DNA of 64,000 nucleotides, from contig NC_065539.1 of the NCBI RefSeq assembly GCF_932294415.1, positions 47,530,501-47,594,500 on the forward strand, written 5' to 3'. The DNA comes from Quercus robur. Its lineage: Eukaryota > Streptophyta > Magnoliopsida > Fagales > Fagaceae. The position numbers were made by a program, and so were the translations under genes. Of this stretch, positions 20,525-31,600 are shown piece after piece (position 1 is the stretch's first letter; the number at the start of each line of letters is the position of its first letter). The notes below the pieces were generated by a model that was not told the origin of the DNA, searched no databases, and saw only the letters and a list, made by a program, of their open reading frames with translations.

Positions 20525-21170
20525 GGCAGCAAATACATTGTTAGCAATTTTCTAACAAGTAAACCACATTTAATATAAAATAAAAGCATAGATTCAGTAA
20601 GACATTATATTTTGAGCACAAGATTTTCAACATCACTTCTTAAATAAATAAGAACTTGCCATAAAAAAAATTATTTCAGAACTATTTAAATCACTTCTTA
20701 AAGCTTCGGATAATTATTAATTAACTATTTCTGAAAATATAAGTTATAACACCACTCGATTTGCCAAAACCCCTCATCAAAACCCCAAGCACATTTAAAC
20801 TCATTAATGAGAAAATCATCATTGCAGCATATAAAAGACAACAAAATTCTCATCTTCATTAGTAAATTTACTACTTCCTTAAGTTTCAACAAAATAATCA
20901 AAATCCCACACAAAACGCAACCTAACATTAACCAACGTCAGAAAATATTTCAGAGGGAGAGGACCGTACCTGTAATCAGCGGCGGCGGGAACCAACGACG
21001 ACTGATGGAGACTCGAGGAAGAGTGGGGAAGCCTGATCGCAGAGCGAGAGAGACAGAGTGTGGAGAGAGAGTGATGGCAGAGAGCGAGGGAAAGAGAGTG
21101 TACAGAGAGAGTGAGTGACTGAATAGCGTTGTGAGACGTTAGGGTCCTATTGATTCAAACCGCTGAACAT

Positions 21171-21310
21171 AACTCGATTTCCAGTTTCCCGAGTTATGGC
21201 CGTCTACACAAACATTTTTTTATTCGGGAAAATTCGAAAGGTCAGACTAACTCGACTATAATAATATCGAGTTATTCATTAAAACTCGATTTCTATATTG
21301 TCGAGTTACA
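21171..21310. repeat. right cluster of AACTCGAT/ATCGAGTT palindromes
   Basis: Three copies at about 21171, 21249 and 21283, such as AACTCGATTTCTATATTGTC followed by GAGTTAC. They lie 90-230 bases inside the right end of the element and upstream of the PMD start. Confidence 0.85.
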
Positions 21311-21401
21311 AAAGAGGGGCAATTCCCTATTTAGTTTCAGAAAGAGGGCAAACGAATGTTTAATTTCGAGAAAAAGGGTATTTGCCCATTTTCTCCCAAA
21401 A
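21311..21401. other. probable right terminus of the MULE
   Basis: This 90-base stretch carries GGGGCAATTCCCTATTTAG, AGAGGGCAAACGAATG and GGGTATTTGCCCATTTTCTC. It ends where homology to the 48.54 kb paralogue begins. It resembles a MULE end but no second copy is in the window. Confidence 0.5.
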
Positions 21402-21445
21402 AATTACACATTTTAATATACAAAATTATGGATGTAAAAACAAAC

Positions 21446-21715
21446 TTTTTTTTTTTATTAAGAACTGAAAATGTTACTCAACAGAAAGCAAATTACAAGG
21501 AAACAAAAAAGACAACCTCCCTATAGCTAATTTATGAGCAGCCATATTTGCCTCATCATAAACCCAACTAAAAGAAACTGAAACTAGCAAGGAACATACC
21601 ACGTAGATAGCCTCTACAAAATGATATAGTCCCCAAGGATTACTGTCCTTAGTAGATGAGAGGGAATCTATACATGTCTTAGAATCACTTTCTATAATCA
21701 CTCTTTTATTTCATC
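21446..21715 (-). mobile_element. LINE 3' scrap (RNase H end)
   Basis: A T run at 21446-21457 followed by a minus-strand frame with ESDSKTCIDSL and VSFSWVYDEANMAAHKLA, the C-terminal RNase H motifs of LINE ORF2. The same scrap is at 48580-48890, so it predates the duplication. Confidence 0.65.
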
Positions 21716-21796
21716 AGCAAACATACACTCTCATTAGCAATTTTATATATGGGCACTCAGTCTTGTAGCTTATTATGATGCTTCACATCAGCAAAC

Positions 21797-23161
21797 CTAT
21801 ACTCTTTTAACAGCGACTTTAACTTCACCAATCTCATCCACAAAAGCTTTGAGATTGTTATAGGAAGAACCAACTTCTTTGGCAGCCTCTATAGCCAACT
21901 CCTTCCATTTCTTGGCATTCCTTCTAATTGCTTCCCTTCTTTCTCCATCTCCCACAGCCAATTCCAAGCATCTCTTAATCTCATCACCTTCAACAATCCC
22001 ATCCTTATTCACTGTCACCCTCACTCCTGTCTTCCACACATCTTCAATTAGCTTCGCATTCGTCCCTTGATCAGACCACTGTGGAAATGCTACCATTGGC
22101 ACCCCTAAAACCAAACTCTCCAAAGTTGAATTCCAACCACAATGTGTCACAAAGCATCCTAGTGAAGGATGTGACAAAACCTCCACTTGGGAACACCATG
22201 GCACTATCATTCCCATTTGTTCCAATTCCTCTCTACAACTCAACTCCTCTTCTTCCCCACTTTCCTTAGCTCTTATGACCCACAAGAAAGGCCTCCCACA
22301 ATCCAACAATCCGCGTGCAATTTCCTCCATTTGTTGCTTTTTTAACACCAATAAGCTTCCAAATGAAACGTAAATGACTGATGATTCGGATTTCGAGTTG
22401 AGCCATTTGATGTAATTTTTGGAGCCATTAGACGGATCTCTTCCATCCAAAATAGAATATGGAACTAGCGGTCCAATTGAAACCAAGTTAAGTTTTTCGA
22501 GCGCTTTTAAAGCCTCAGGCTCTAGTGCATCAAAGGTATTCATTAGAACTCTAGGATTGCTCTCCTTTACAAGAGCTTCAAGTTGGGCTTGGAATTGAGG
22601 GAGTACAAGAGCATATGGGTTTGAAGCAAGCAAGAAGGAGGGAAGGTCACGAGTAGCAAGCAGTGGCAAACCTGGTAACTGTATCGAACAGGAGGGCCGG
22701 TCATCGCTGTCGTTCCCAATAACATCAGTAAAACCATTGTAATAGTAGTAGTATATGTCGAAAACCATTGCAGGCTGAATCCAAAGAAGGGCAGAAGGAA
22801 GATGAAGCTCTCGAGCCACATCAGCAACCCAAGGCAGAAGCATTGTGTAGACTATGCACTGTTTATTGGCGGTGGAGACAATGAGGTCAGTGAGAGCTTT
22901 GGAGCCATTGCACTTGAGCTGATCCCATTGTTTTTTGGCATCGTCCATAGGTACAACTCCATCATCATAGCCGTCAGAGAAGGTGGTGAACGACAAGCCG
23001 TCAGTAGGAGGGCTTTTGATCATGCCTCGACGGTGGGCGCCAATGGTGGTGAAGAATGTGACATGAACTCCCAAGCGAATGAGGTGTTCTGCGAATTGGA
23101 AGGCGGGGTTTATATGGCCTTGCGCAGGAAATGTGACTATGACAAATTGTTGCTTCAACAT
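21797..23161 (-). CDS. UDP-glycosyltransferase, UGT75-like (intact copy)
   Basis: Single-exon frame of 454 residues. The ATG at 23161 is chosen because MLKQQFVIVTFPAQGHINPA is the normal family start; the frame runs 34 codons further upstream without homology. H16 in GHINP is the catalytic base of family GT1. The PSPG box that binds the sugar nucleotide spans W322 to Q365, 44 residues, with [15 protein letters not shown] and a final Gln as usual for UDP-glucose. YTMLLPWVADVARELHLPSA and LLWIQPA are UGT75-style; the Asp of other UGTs is replaced by Thr at about 106, which I believe is common in this clade. Relatives glucosylate crocetin, abscisic acid, auxin or phenolic acids in the cytosol; the substrate here is unknown. 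It is the only uninterrupted copy in the window. The MULE end lies about 400 bases past its stop. Confidence 0.92.
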   Translation of the reverse strand: MLKQQFVIVTFPAQGHINPAFQFAEHLIRLGVHVTFFTTIGAHRRGMIKSPPTDGLSFTTFSDGYDDGVVPMDDAKKQWDQLKCNGSKALTDLIVSTANKQCIVYTMLLPWVADVARELHLPSALLWIQPAMVFDIYYYYYNGFTDVIGNDSDDRPSCSIQLPGLPLLATRDLPSFLLASNPYALVLPQFQAQLEALVKESNPRVLMNTFDALEPEALKALEKLNLVSIGPLVPYSILDGRDPSNGSKNYIKWLNSKSESSVIYVSFGSLLVLKKQQMEEIARGLLDCGRPFLWVIRAKESGEEEELSCREELEQMGMIVPWCSQVEVLSHPSLGCFVTHCGWNSTLESLVLGVPMVAFPQWSDQGTNAKLIEDVWKTGVRVTVNKDGIVEGDEIKRCLELAVGDGERREAIRRNAKKWKELAIEAAKEVGSSYNNLKAFVDEIGEVKVAVKRV

Positions 23162-23263
23162 GATTATTTGATATTTGATATGGGTTGTAAATAGTCTAAA
23201 CAAAAACAGAATAGTTGTTTTGTACTTTAGATCTGTGAGATTTATATAGAAGGACCAATGCAT

Positions 23264-24136
23264 GTGAGGATGGACAACGCTTAAAAATGGAGCAGAATTT
23301 TTTAGCTTTTAAGTCACAACTTTCATCAGAATCGTACACATTATAAACTATAAGTAATGGAGAAAAAGTAATTACTGAATTAATAAAAAAAGGATAGGTA
23401 ATCAGTGATAATGTAAAATAATTATAGCAAAAATTGTGAAATTTTTTATAGTATTAAAAAATACGCACTAAAGTGGACTGGGAAAGAGTATTAACAACGT
23501 TTGCGGTGATGATTTGGAGAATTAGGTGGGGCTTGGTTATTTAATTTATTCTTCTTGATGTTTTCATTATAAACGACAAGGACTAGTCGGTCGATGCAAA
23601 TTTTAATAAGAATACGTGATCCATCCAACTCGTATCTCCTGGATGCATGCGCGCATCTAAAGCTCTAGTTTCTGCGTGGGCCCCAACATCTAAAGCACTA
23701 GTTTTCTTCACCCGATGGGCGATGGCATCGTGTATGACGTGGCATTGTATTGGGCAAGAGTTAGAGCCTACTTTGAGGCCGAATGGAAGCGGTGAAAGGC
23801 TTTAAAAATATTTTTCAAACCCATGATTTGAGCATTAGCATCCGGTATTTAGAATCTCTCTTATTTTATCGTTTTAAAAACTATTTTATTTATTATACTA
23901 TATTATTTAACAATATATTTAATATCTCAACTTTTATTTTACCATACAACACATTAAAATATATAATATTAACATTATACCCATGCGATGCCTAGGTTAA
24001 TCAAAATTTATATGTAAATAATTTTTTTAATTTACTTAAAATAAATAATAAAAACAAAAGAATATTTTACTTTTAAGTTACATAGTGAATGCATATTGTG
24101 TGAGACTAAGGTATCATAAAATATATATATATATAT
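23264..24136. other. upstream region of UGT copy A
   Basis: Non-coding. It is repeated at 60540-61390 and, in part, at 37105-37635 plus 43745-43860. The UGT promoter should lie here; a TTTATATAGAAGGACCAATG stretch near 23239 could hold the TATA box. Confidence 0.6.
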
Positions 24137-24393
24137 TGTGGGGAAGGATTTTGTTCCACGCCCCGCAAGCTTATTGTCCTCTTTGGGGAGCCAAGCCCGC
24201 AAGGTTTTGTTTCTTGGCCCCGAGTATGAAAGTCCAGGATTTTCACCTCAGGCCAAGGGCTTTACCTTGTAGCCATTTTGGCTTGACACATTTGTCCCAC
24301 ATCGATAGGAGATGCGCCCCACTCATAACTTAGAAGCCCTTGGAGCAACCATGAGTGTACCACTACCACACATGCGTAGTAGTGGTACGCTCA
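24137..24393. mobile_element. 257-base insertion of unknown class, copy A only
   Basis: Absent at the matching place in copy C (about 61385). It starts TGTGGGGAAGG, contains TTTGTCCCACATCGATAGG, and ends ...GTACGCTCA after a hairpin (GTACCACTAC / GTAGTAGTGGTAC). TG...CA ends suggest a tiny LTR of the TRIM type, but the flanking bases (TATAT, TAATA) are no clean duplication. Confidence 0.5.
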
Positions 24394-24699
24394 TAATATA
24401 TATATAATGATTTTCAATAATATATTGAACTTTAAGGCTCAATTAATCACATATATATTTAAATGGAAAACTCTTGAATTTAATAGTTAAAAACTATCCA
24501 AAACAATAATTGAAATCATGCTTAAGTGAAACCTTAATTCAATAATTAAGAACAATCTAAATTATTAAATATTTAAAAATTTGAAGTACAGAGAGACTCA
24601 CATGAGAACTTAATTTTCGTCCTTGAAAGCATGGAAGAAGGCACTGAAACTTGAGTGAGTTTCACCCTACCAAGTTTAAGTTTAAACAAGTTTAAGTCT

Positions 24700-25040
24700 T
24701 GCGCATTGCACACTACATGTGTGTATATGTGCATGAAAAATTATATAAATTTAACATTTATTGTAGAAAAGAGGTGGTGTAGTTTTACGCCTGTCTAGCT
24801 AATTCTTGTTATAATCCCTCTGTGTAGTGTGTGTATATGCATGAAAAATGATCTGAATTTAACATTTATTGTAGAAAAGAGGTGGTTTAGTCTTACTCAT
24901 GTCTAGCTAATTCTTGTCCTAATCCCTCCGTGTAGCGTATATGCATAAAAAATTATCTAAATTTAACATTTATTGTAGAATAGAGGTAGTGTAGTGTTAC
25001 CCCTGTCTAGCTAATTTTTGTTACAATCCCTTTATTTTGC
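24700..25040. repeat. tandem repeat, about three units of 120 bases
   Basis: Each unit contains GCATGAAAAATTAT, AACATTTATTGTAGAA-AGAGG and GTCTAGCTAATTCTTGTTAT. The array is shared with copy C (61740-62320). Confidence 0.85.
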
Positions 25041-25980
25041 AGGGAGAGAGAGAACCCTTCTTTTGAAAGAAAAAAAAAAAGTCAACGTATAATAAATAAT
25101 AGCTAAGATATTAATCTTTGAAAGTGGTATCTCATACAGATCAGTATTTCTATTGTGGGTTTTGGTATTTAGAAATTAGCACATAGTAGTTAATAATTAG
25201 AAAATTATTTGAAATTTTTTTAAACCAATCCCTTAAAAAAGTTTTAGTGGAGTTTAAATCATGTTAATAAATTATCTTTATATTCAATTTTTTTTTTAAA
25301 TCATGTTAATAAAAAGTTACTGATAAAACTATTATTAGTAAACATTTCTTAGGCTTATCTATTTAGTTTTGTTGCCAAATTTATATAAACTCTTTTTATT
25401 TCTTTTTTTCCAAAGAATATAGCACAACCAAAAACCTATATACAACAATTTACATTCAATATAAAGAATATAATCAAACTTATTCATAATTTTAAATTAA
25501 GAAATTAACACAAATTATAAATTAAGATATAAATTTAGAAAAAGAACAAAAAACAAACCTATTTATTTTCTTTATCACTTTGAGATATGAAAGTGTGAGT
25601 ATGTAACTAAAACTTGAACCAATTATTGTAGAAGAGAATAAATGAGTACAAGAGTTTAATATTATGAATTGGGTTAAAACATATGTGAGAAGTTTTTATT
25701 AATTTTTTTGAAGTTAAAGAAAAATAACTTAAACAAAATGAAAAAATAATAATGAAGAAAGAATGCACACCTGTCATGGGATTTAGGCATTCACATATTG
25801 GGATAAACTTCACTTCAAAAAGAATATATATATATATATATATATTAATATATAGGTGGAGTTTCATTTGATATAGAATTTAAATCCTATTGGAATTAAG
25901 ATTTCTAATCAATTTGTTTGTTGCTATCTCATAAATCCCATAAAAGGTGGATTAAAAAAAAAAGTCATATGAATAGAAAG
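25041..25980. other. AT-rich intergenic sequence
   Basis: No gene. The sequence is shared with copy C (about 62310-63440) and ends at the solo-LTR target site. Confidence 0.6.
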
Positions 25981-26994
25981 TGATAGGCCAAGAATGTATT
26001 GACCACTTGTGATGAATTAATTGATTAATTGGCCAAGTTTATTAATTAATCAAATTAACATGCAAGATGCGTGGTAGCACAAACAAATCACCAATTAAAC
26101 TAAGTATGCAGCGGAAAATAAATTGACACAATGATTTGTTTATGAATGGGGAAAACCTACACGACAAAAACCCCACCGAGTGATTTTAAGGTCACCACTC
26201 CCAAGAATCCACTATTATCAAAACAAACGATTACAAGTAAAGGAATCCCAGTACCTTATACTAACCTATAGTTGAACCCTTACCCCAATACCCAATTGTA
26301 CTTGTTCTGTAGTGACAATCTCTCCTTTCAATGCACAACTCCTAGTACGTGACTAACCAATAGATGCGTAGATCCCAATATGTGACTTAATCACCAACTT
26401 GAGAAGAATGTTGGTTGCAAAGTTTTTCAGTTCATCACACTGCAAAGTTTTTTAGTTCATCACACGATGAAGATCAAGAAGCTCCTTGGTTACAAAACCC
26501 TACGGTATACAAACACAGCAACTTCTTCAAGAAAAAGATTAACTAGGACAAACTAGATTTCCAGTCACAATTTTCTTCACACTTGTGGAATTGTACTCTA
26601 GTGCAACTTGTGTAACTTTTTACGGCCCTCAAAATAATCCTTATTTATATTTAGGGTTGTGAGAAAAGAAAGCCCAAACATATACCCACAAATTTGATGA
26701 AAAACTAAGTTTACCTCAATAGATAACCATCTATTGAACTAGTTGTCAAGCCATGGGTTTCAGCAGCTTTTAAACCTCAATAGATGATAACTATCGAGCT
26801 TTAAAATCCAACACTTCATTACTTAATTCTTGGACAGACTTGCATGTCTTTAAAACTTGAACTTGAAACCTTGTTTCTTGAAGTATTAAATACATCTTAG
26901 ATCTACCCAATTACAAGTAAAGTGCGTTTTGTCAAAGGATTAGCCAATTACATAAAATGTTGACATATATTCCTAACATTCATATGTCTTAACA
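25981..26994. mobile_element. solo LTR, 1014 bases
   Basis: It begins TGATAGGCCAAG and ends ...ATGTCTTAACA, flanked by the 5-base duplication GAAAG (25976-25980, 26995-26999). The empty site with a single GAAAG is in copy C at 63439-63443. Read on the minus strand the 3' part (GACAAAACGC-CTTTACTTGTAA) is typical of a plant copia-type LTR. A sister copy is at 35355. Confidence 0.88.
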
Positions 26995-26999
26995 GAAAG

Positions 27000-28656
27000 A
27001 AAAAAGAAAATATTTTTTTTATGGAAAAATGAAACTTTTCTTTTATAACCAAAAAAAAAAAAAAAAAACAAACAAACAAACAAACATTTTTTTAGAAGAA
27101 CAAACGTTTATTATATATAGATACTTTTTTTTTTTGGAAAAGAAAGAGGAGGTGTTTACTTTAAACTCAAATACTTATTTACAATTTTTTTTTTTAATTT
27201 ATGCAAAAACATTTTTGGTAAATCGGTATGAACAATAATTATCTAAAAAAAGAAGCCACATATGAAGAGGAAGATTTTGTGATTGAATATGTTGCTTTTT
27301 TTTTTTTTTTTTTTTTTACGAGTATTATGTTGTTTTGTCATTTTACACGAAGTAATATAATTTAAATTTTAAAGAAAAAGGAATAGATGGAGATTGTTGC
27401 TGGTTTTTGTTTTTTACGTGTACTATGTTGTTGTTTTTTTTACACGTAGTAATATAATTTAAATAAAAAAAGGATTAGATGAATAGTTTGAATTGTAATC
27501 AAATTAAAATTTTTTATCAACTTATAAATTATAATAATAAAAAGATTAGATGAAGAGTTTGGATTGTAATCAATTAAGATTTTTATCAATTTAGAAATTA
27601 TAGGAGAAAAAGATTAGTACAAAAAAATTATATTCATTTATCTAAATAAAACTCAAAACCCAATAAAACATTATTTTTTTTAAAATACCATTGTGCTACA
27701 GTACCATCTTATTTATAAGATGTACTATAGCACAATTGTATTTTTTTTTTTCCAATTAGAGTTCCTAATAATGCACACTTTTAAGGTTTCGATGCTATAA
27801 ATTTACAATTTGAGGGGGTTTACAATCCCCAATGTCAATTATTGCTCTAAGAAACTTAAATTATTCAAAATCTGATAAAGAGATAATTTCATGTATTGAC
27901 AAAAAAAAAAAAAAAAAAAAAACATGTAAATACATAAAGTCTTACAATTTCATTTTACGAGTTTTCTTATTTTAAAATTATTGCATGAAAATCTCAATAT
28001 TAATAATAGAATTTATATCTCTTTCAAAATTTTAATTAGATAAAAATTTTCTTGGTATTTATTTTTTTCTTTTTTTTTGGGTAAGGGTCTAATATATTAA
28101 TAAGGGGACCAAAGTTTAAGAACGAAATTTGGCTACAAATTTAGTTATAACCTAAGACTATAATTCTCACAAAACAAATTAACATGACTACACATTTTAA
28201 AAACCTAACCGTTGAATTGATTATTCTTAATGTTCTTAAAACACATATCAAATTTCATGTGAACCGAATATTATTTACTATTTGATTCATAAACTTATTT
28301 TTTATGTATAATTTTATACTATGAAAACTTGAAATTTAAACATTTAATTGATGATATAGCTATTGACCATTGATTTTCTAGAAATTTTGGAAACATAGAG
28401 GATATAAGAAAAAAAAAATCTAATGGTGGATTTGTTAAAATTCACATCCAATAAAAAAAAAAAAAAATAAGTGGAGTTTTAGCCTTATTTTATAATCAAG
28501 TTTGTTGCTAAACTTTAATTATATTAAGCCTAAAAAAATTTAGGGTGGTCACAAACTTGGCTTCAATATGGAGTAGCCCTGAATGGAAGCACCAAGTGTA
28601 CAATAAGGTTATAAGTAGTGAATTATTAGTTATTACATACACTTGGTTATGAGTAG
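27000..28656. other. AT-rich intergenic sequence
   Basis: Homopolymer-rich. Its first 560 bases are paralogous to 63444-64000. I see no gene. Confidence 0.6.
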
Positions 28657-31600
28657 TGTTAGAAATACTGAAAAAGTGCATTGTATTTCTCAAATGAAAG
28701 AATATACATGAGTGTCTTTATATAGGAGGCATATGAGTGCAATACAAGTAAGAGTGTAGTACAAGAATGTGTGCTATACAAGTAATCTAGTTGGGCCTAA
28801 AGCCCACAACACTATACACGTTAACAGCCCCCCTCAAACTCAAGGTGGATGTGAGACAAACTTGAGGTTGTCAACCAAAGTATGAAGGCGTCCTTTAGGA
28901 TGTGACTTGGTAAAGATATCTGCAAGTTGATCTTTAGAGGAGACTGAGATCAGCTTGAAAGCACCATAGACAAGATGATGACAGATAAACTGACAATCGA
29001 TCTCGATGTATTTAGTTCGTTCATGAAAGACATCATTGTGAGCAATATGAATGGCACTCTAGTTGTCACAATAAAGAGAAGTAGCAGAGAATGTAGATAC
29101 ATCTAAGTCTTTGAGAAGCCATCGTAGCCAAAGGAGCTCAGATGTGGTATCAGCAAGGGCACGATATTCTGCTTCAGTACTAGAGCGGGCCATATGAATT
29201 TGTTTCTTACTTCGCCAAAAAATCAAAGAAGAACCAAGAAGAAAGCAATAACCAGTGGTGGACCTGTAATCAGTGGGATCTCCTGCTCAATCAACATCAA
29301 AAAATGCATGGAGAATAAGAGGAGACTGAGTAGAGTAGAAAAGACCATGGAAGAGAGTGCCCTTTAGGTATTGAAGAGTGCGCAGAATAGCAGCATAGTA
29401 AGTCGATCGTGGAGCAGATAGATACTGGCTCACCTAGTGAATAACATAGGAAATGTTTGGATGAGTGATAGTGAGATAAACTAGGTTGCCAACCAAGCGT
29501 CTGTAAAGAGAGGGATTAGACAATGGTTTCCCCCCTGAGGGAGTCAGATGCGCATTAAGCTCAACTGGAGTGTCAACAGTCTTACTATCAGTGAGTCCAG
29601 CTCGAAACAAGAGTTCAGAGGCATACTTGGCTTAAGTAATATAAAGTCCATCTGTAGAATAAGTGATTTCAAGACCCAAGAAGTAGCTAAGATGTCCAGG
29701 ATCTTTCATCTCAAACTACTAACTAAGAAAATCCTTGAGTTCTTGAATGCCACTAAGGTCATCACCAATTATGATCATATCATCCATATACAGGAGAAGT
29801 AAAATAGTGCCTTTGTCAGTACGACGAAGAAATAAGGCAGAATCATAATGACTAGCCATATAACCCAAGCGAGAGATGGTAGAGCTGAATTTGGCAAACC
29901 AAGCTTGTAGAGCTTGTTTAAGGCCATAAAGTGCACTTCGAAGGTGACAAACCTTGTTGGAGTCAACAGAGAGACCATGAGGAGGTTGCATATAAACTTC
30001 TTCGCTTAAATCCCTATTAAAGAATGCATTTTTGACATCCATCTGAAAAAGGTCCCATTTACTGGCAGCAACTGGAGCAAAGGTCTCTTCATAATCAATC
30101 TCATACTCCTGTGTAAAACCTTTTGCAACGAGACGAGCTTTGTAGCGCTCAATGGACCCATCAGAGCGAGTCTTAATCTTGTAGATCCACTTACAACCAA
30201 CCACAGATTTCCCAGGGGGGAGTGTCACCAAATCCTAAGTATGGTTTTTAGATAATACATCAAGTTCCTCTTTCATTGCAATTTGCCATAAAAGGTCAGT
30301 GGAAGCCTCACGATAGGTGTGAGGCTCGTGTAGTGTAGCAAGGGTAGTGTAACAATAATAGTTAAGTAAATGTGCAGGAATGGATCTTACTCAAGTTGAG
30401 TGACGAGGTGGAATGTCTTGTGCAAGATCTTCAGGCGGAGCAGGAGCAAGGGACCTAAGCTCAAGGTTGGGGTTAGGTAGCTCGTCTTTGACCTGTTCAT
30501 CTTCCACCTGTTCATTAAAAGGTGAACTAGGAAAGGGATCAACGATATCTGGTAGTTGGACAGAGAAGTCTACAGGAGAATCAGGAGTAACTACAGGTGG
30601 ATCATGTGCCTCATCTGGAAAAAGATCTAAGACAAAGGAGGAAGATAGGGAGGCACAGAAGTGAGAGAGCTCGACAAAGAGGCGATGTTCCCAAAAGACA
30701 ACATTGCAGGAGATACGAAGATGATGAGAAACAGGATCATAATACCGATACCCCTTTTGAGTTTCGCCATAGCTAAGAAAACAACAAAACCTTGACCGAG
30801 GCTCAAGTTTGTTATGCTCATGTGACTGAAGAAGAGCGAAACAAGTAGAACTGAAGGAGTGAAGGTGGTGATAGTTTGGAGGTGACCCAAAAAGGCAATC
30901 ATATGGAGTTTGATTTTGGATAACAGGACTTGAAATGCGATTAATAGTATGAACAGCATGAAGAGCAGCTTCGCCCAAAAAAAGAGCAGGAACTTTAGCA
31001 GAGAGAAGGAGAGCACGAACAGTGTCAAGAATATGATGAAATTTTCATTCAGCTCTACCATTTTGCTGAGAGGTACCTGGACAAGTTAGTTGAACAGTGC
31101 CATAGGAATGCAAAACAGCTTGGAAGGCATATTGAGTGTATTCAAGAACATTATCAGATCGAAAAATTTTGATGCGTTTGGAAAACTGAGTTTCAACCAT
31201 TTTTGCAAAATTAGAATATACTTGCAACAATTCAGAACGATGTTTCATATTAAAAATCCAACTATAGCGAGAGTAATCATCAACAAAGACAACAAAATAT
31301 CGAGACCCACCAATACTAGAGACAGAGGAAGGCCCCCAAACATCAGAATGAATAAGGTTAAAGATATCAATGGATATTGATTCACTAGTATTGAAAGGCA
31401 AAGCTGATTATTTTCCTAACTGACATAAAATACAATCAAAAAATTTTATAGACACTGAACCTAACAAACCTCTAGAAGCCAATTGTTGTACCCGAAAGGA
31501 AGATGCATGACCAAGTCGAGCATGCCAAAGTGCAAGGGAAGGAATTGAAGAAACTGTAGTAGCTGCAGCAACAAAAACAGGAGCAACAAGTGGAAGACAA

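Larger units (their letters stand above)
3776..21401. mobile_element. large composite Mutator-like element (MULE) with PMD and HBD genes
   Basis: The span holds an uninterrupted MuDR-type transposase, an HBD-domain ORF, a PMD gene, three sets of captured host exons, and three clusters of the same AACTCGAT/ATCGAGTT palindrome at 3776-4790, 9482-9650 and 21171-21310. The right limit is set by the terminal GC-poor stretch ending GCCCATTTTCTCCCAAAA, after which the sequence is paralogous to 48.54 kb onward. I could not find a matching terminal inverted repeat on the left, so 3776 is just the first palindrome. The element may start there, may extend beyond the window, or two elements may be fused near 9.5 kb. 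At about 17.6 kb it would be large for a MULE. Confidence 0.55.
21402..27560. repeat. segmental duplication, copy A
   Basis: From about 21402 this segment matches, in the same orientation, 48539-49546 plus 59725-64000. The match covers a LINE scrap, the UGT75 gene, its upstream region, a 120-base tandem repeat and AT-rich sequence. Differences include the solo LTR at 25981 and the insertion at 24137 (A only) and the Tat element and SINE (C only). Confidence 0.9.

Noticed and set aside
24137-24393. Helitron
   Set aside because: It has a hairpin near one end but lacks the TC start and CTRR end.
24137-24393. Cassandra-type TRIM with 5S rRNA promoter
   Set aside because: No 5S-like internal promoter sequence is seen.
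30413-30664. Plus-strand Ser-rich ORF
   Set aside because: Shadow of the copia element's minus-strand coding region.
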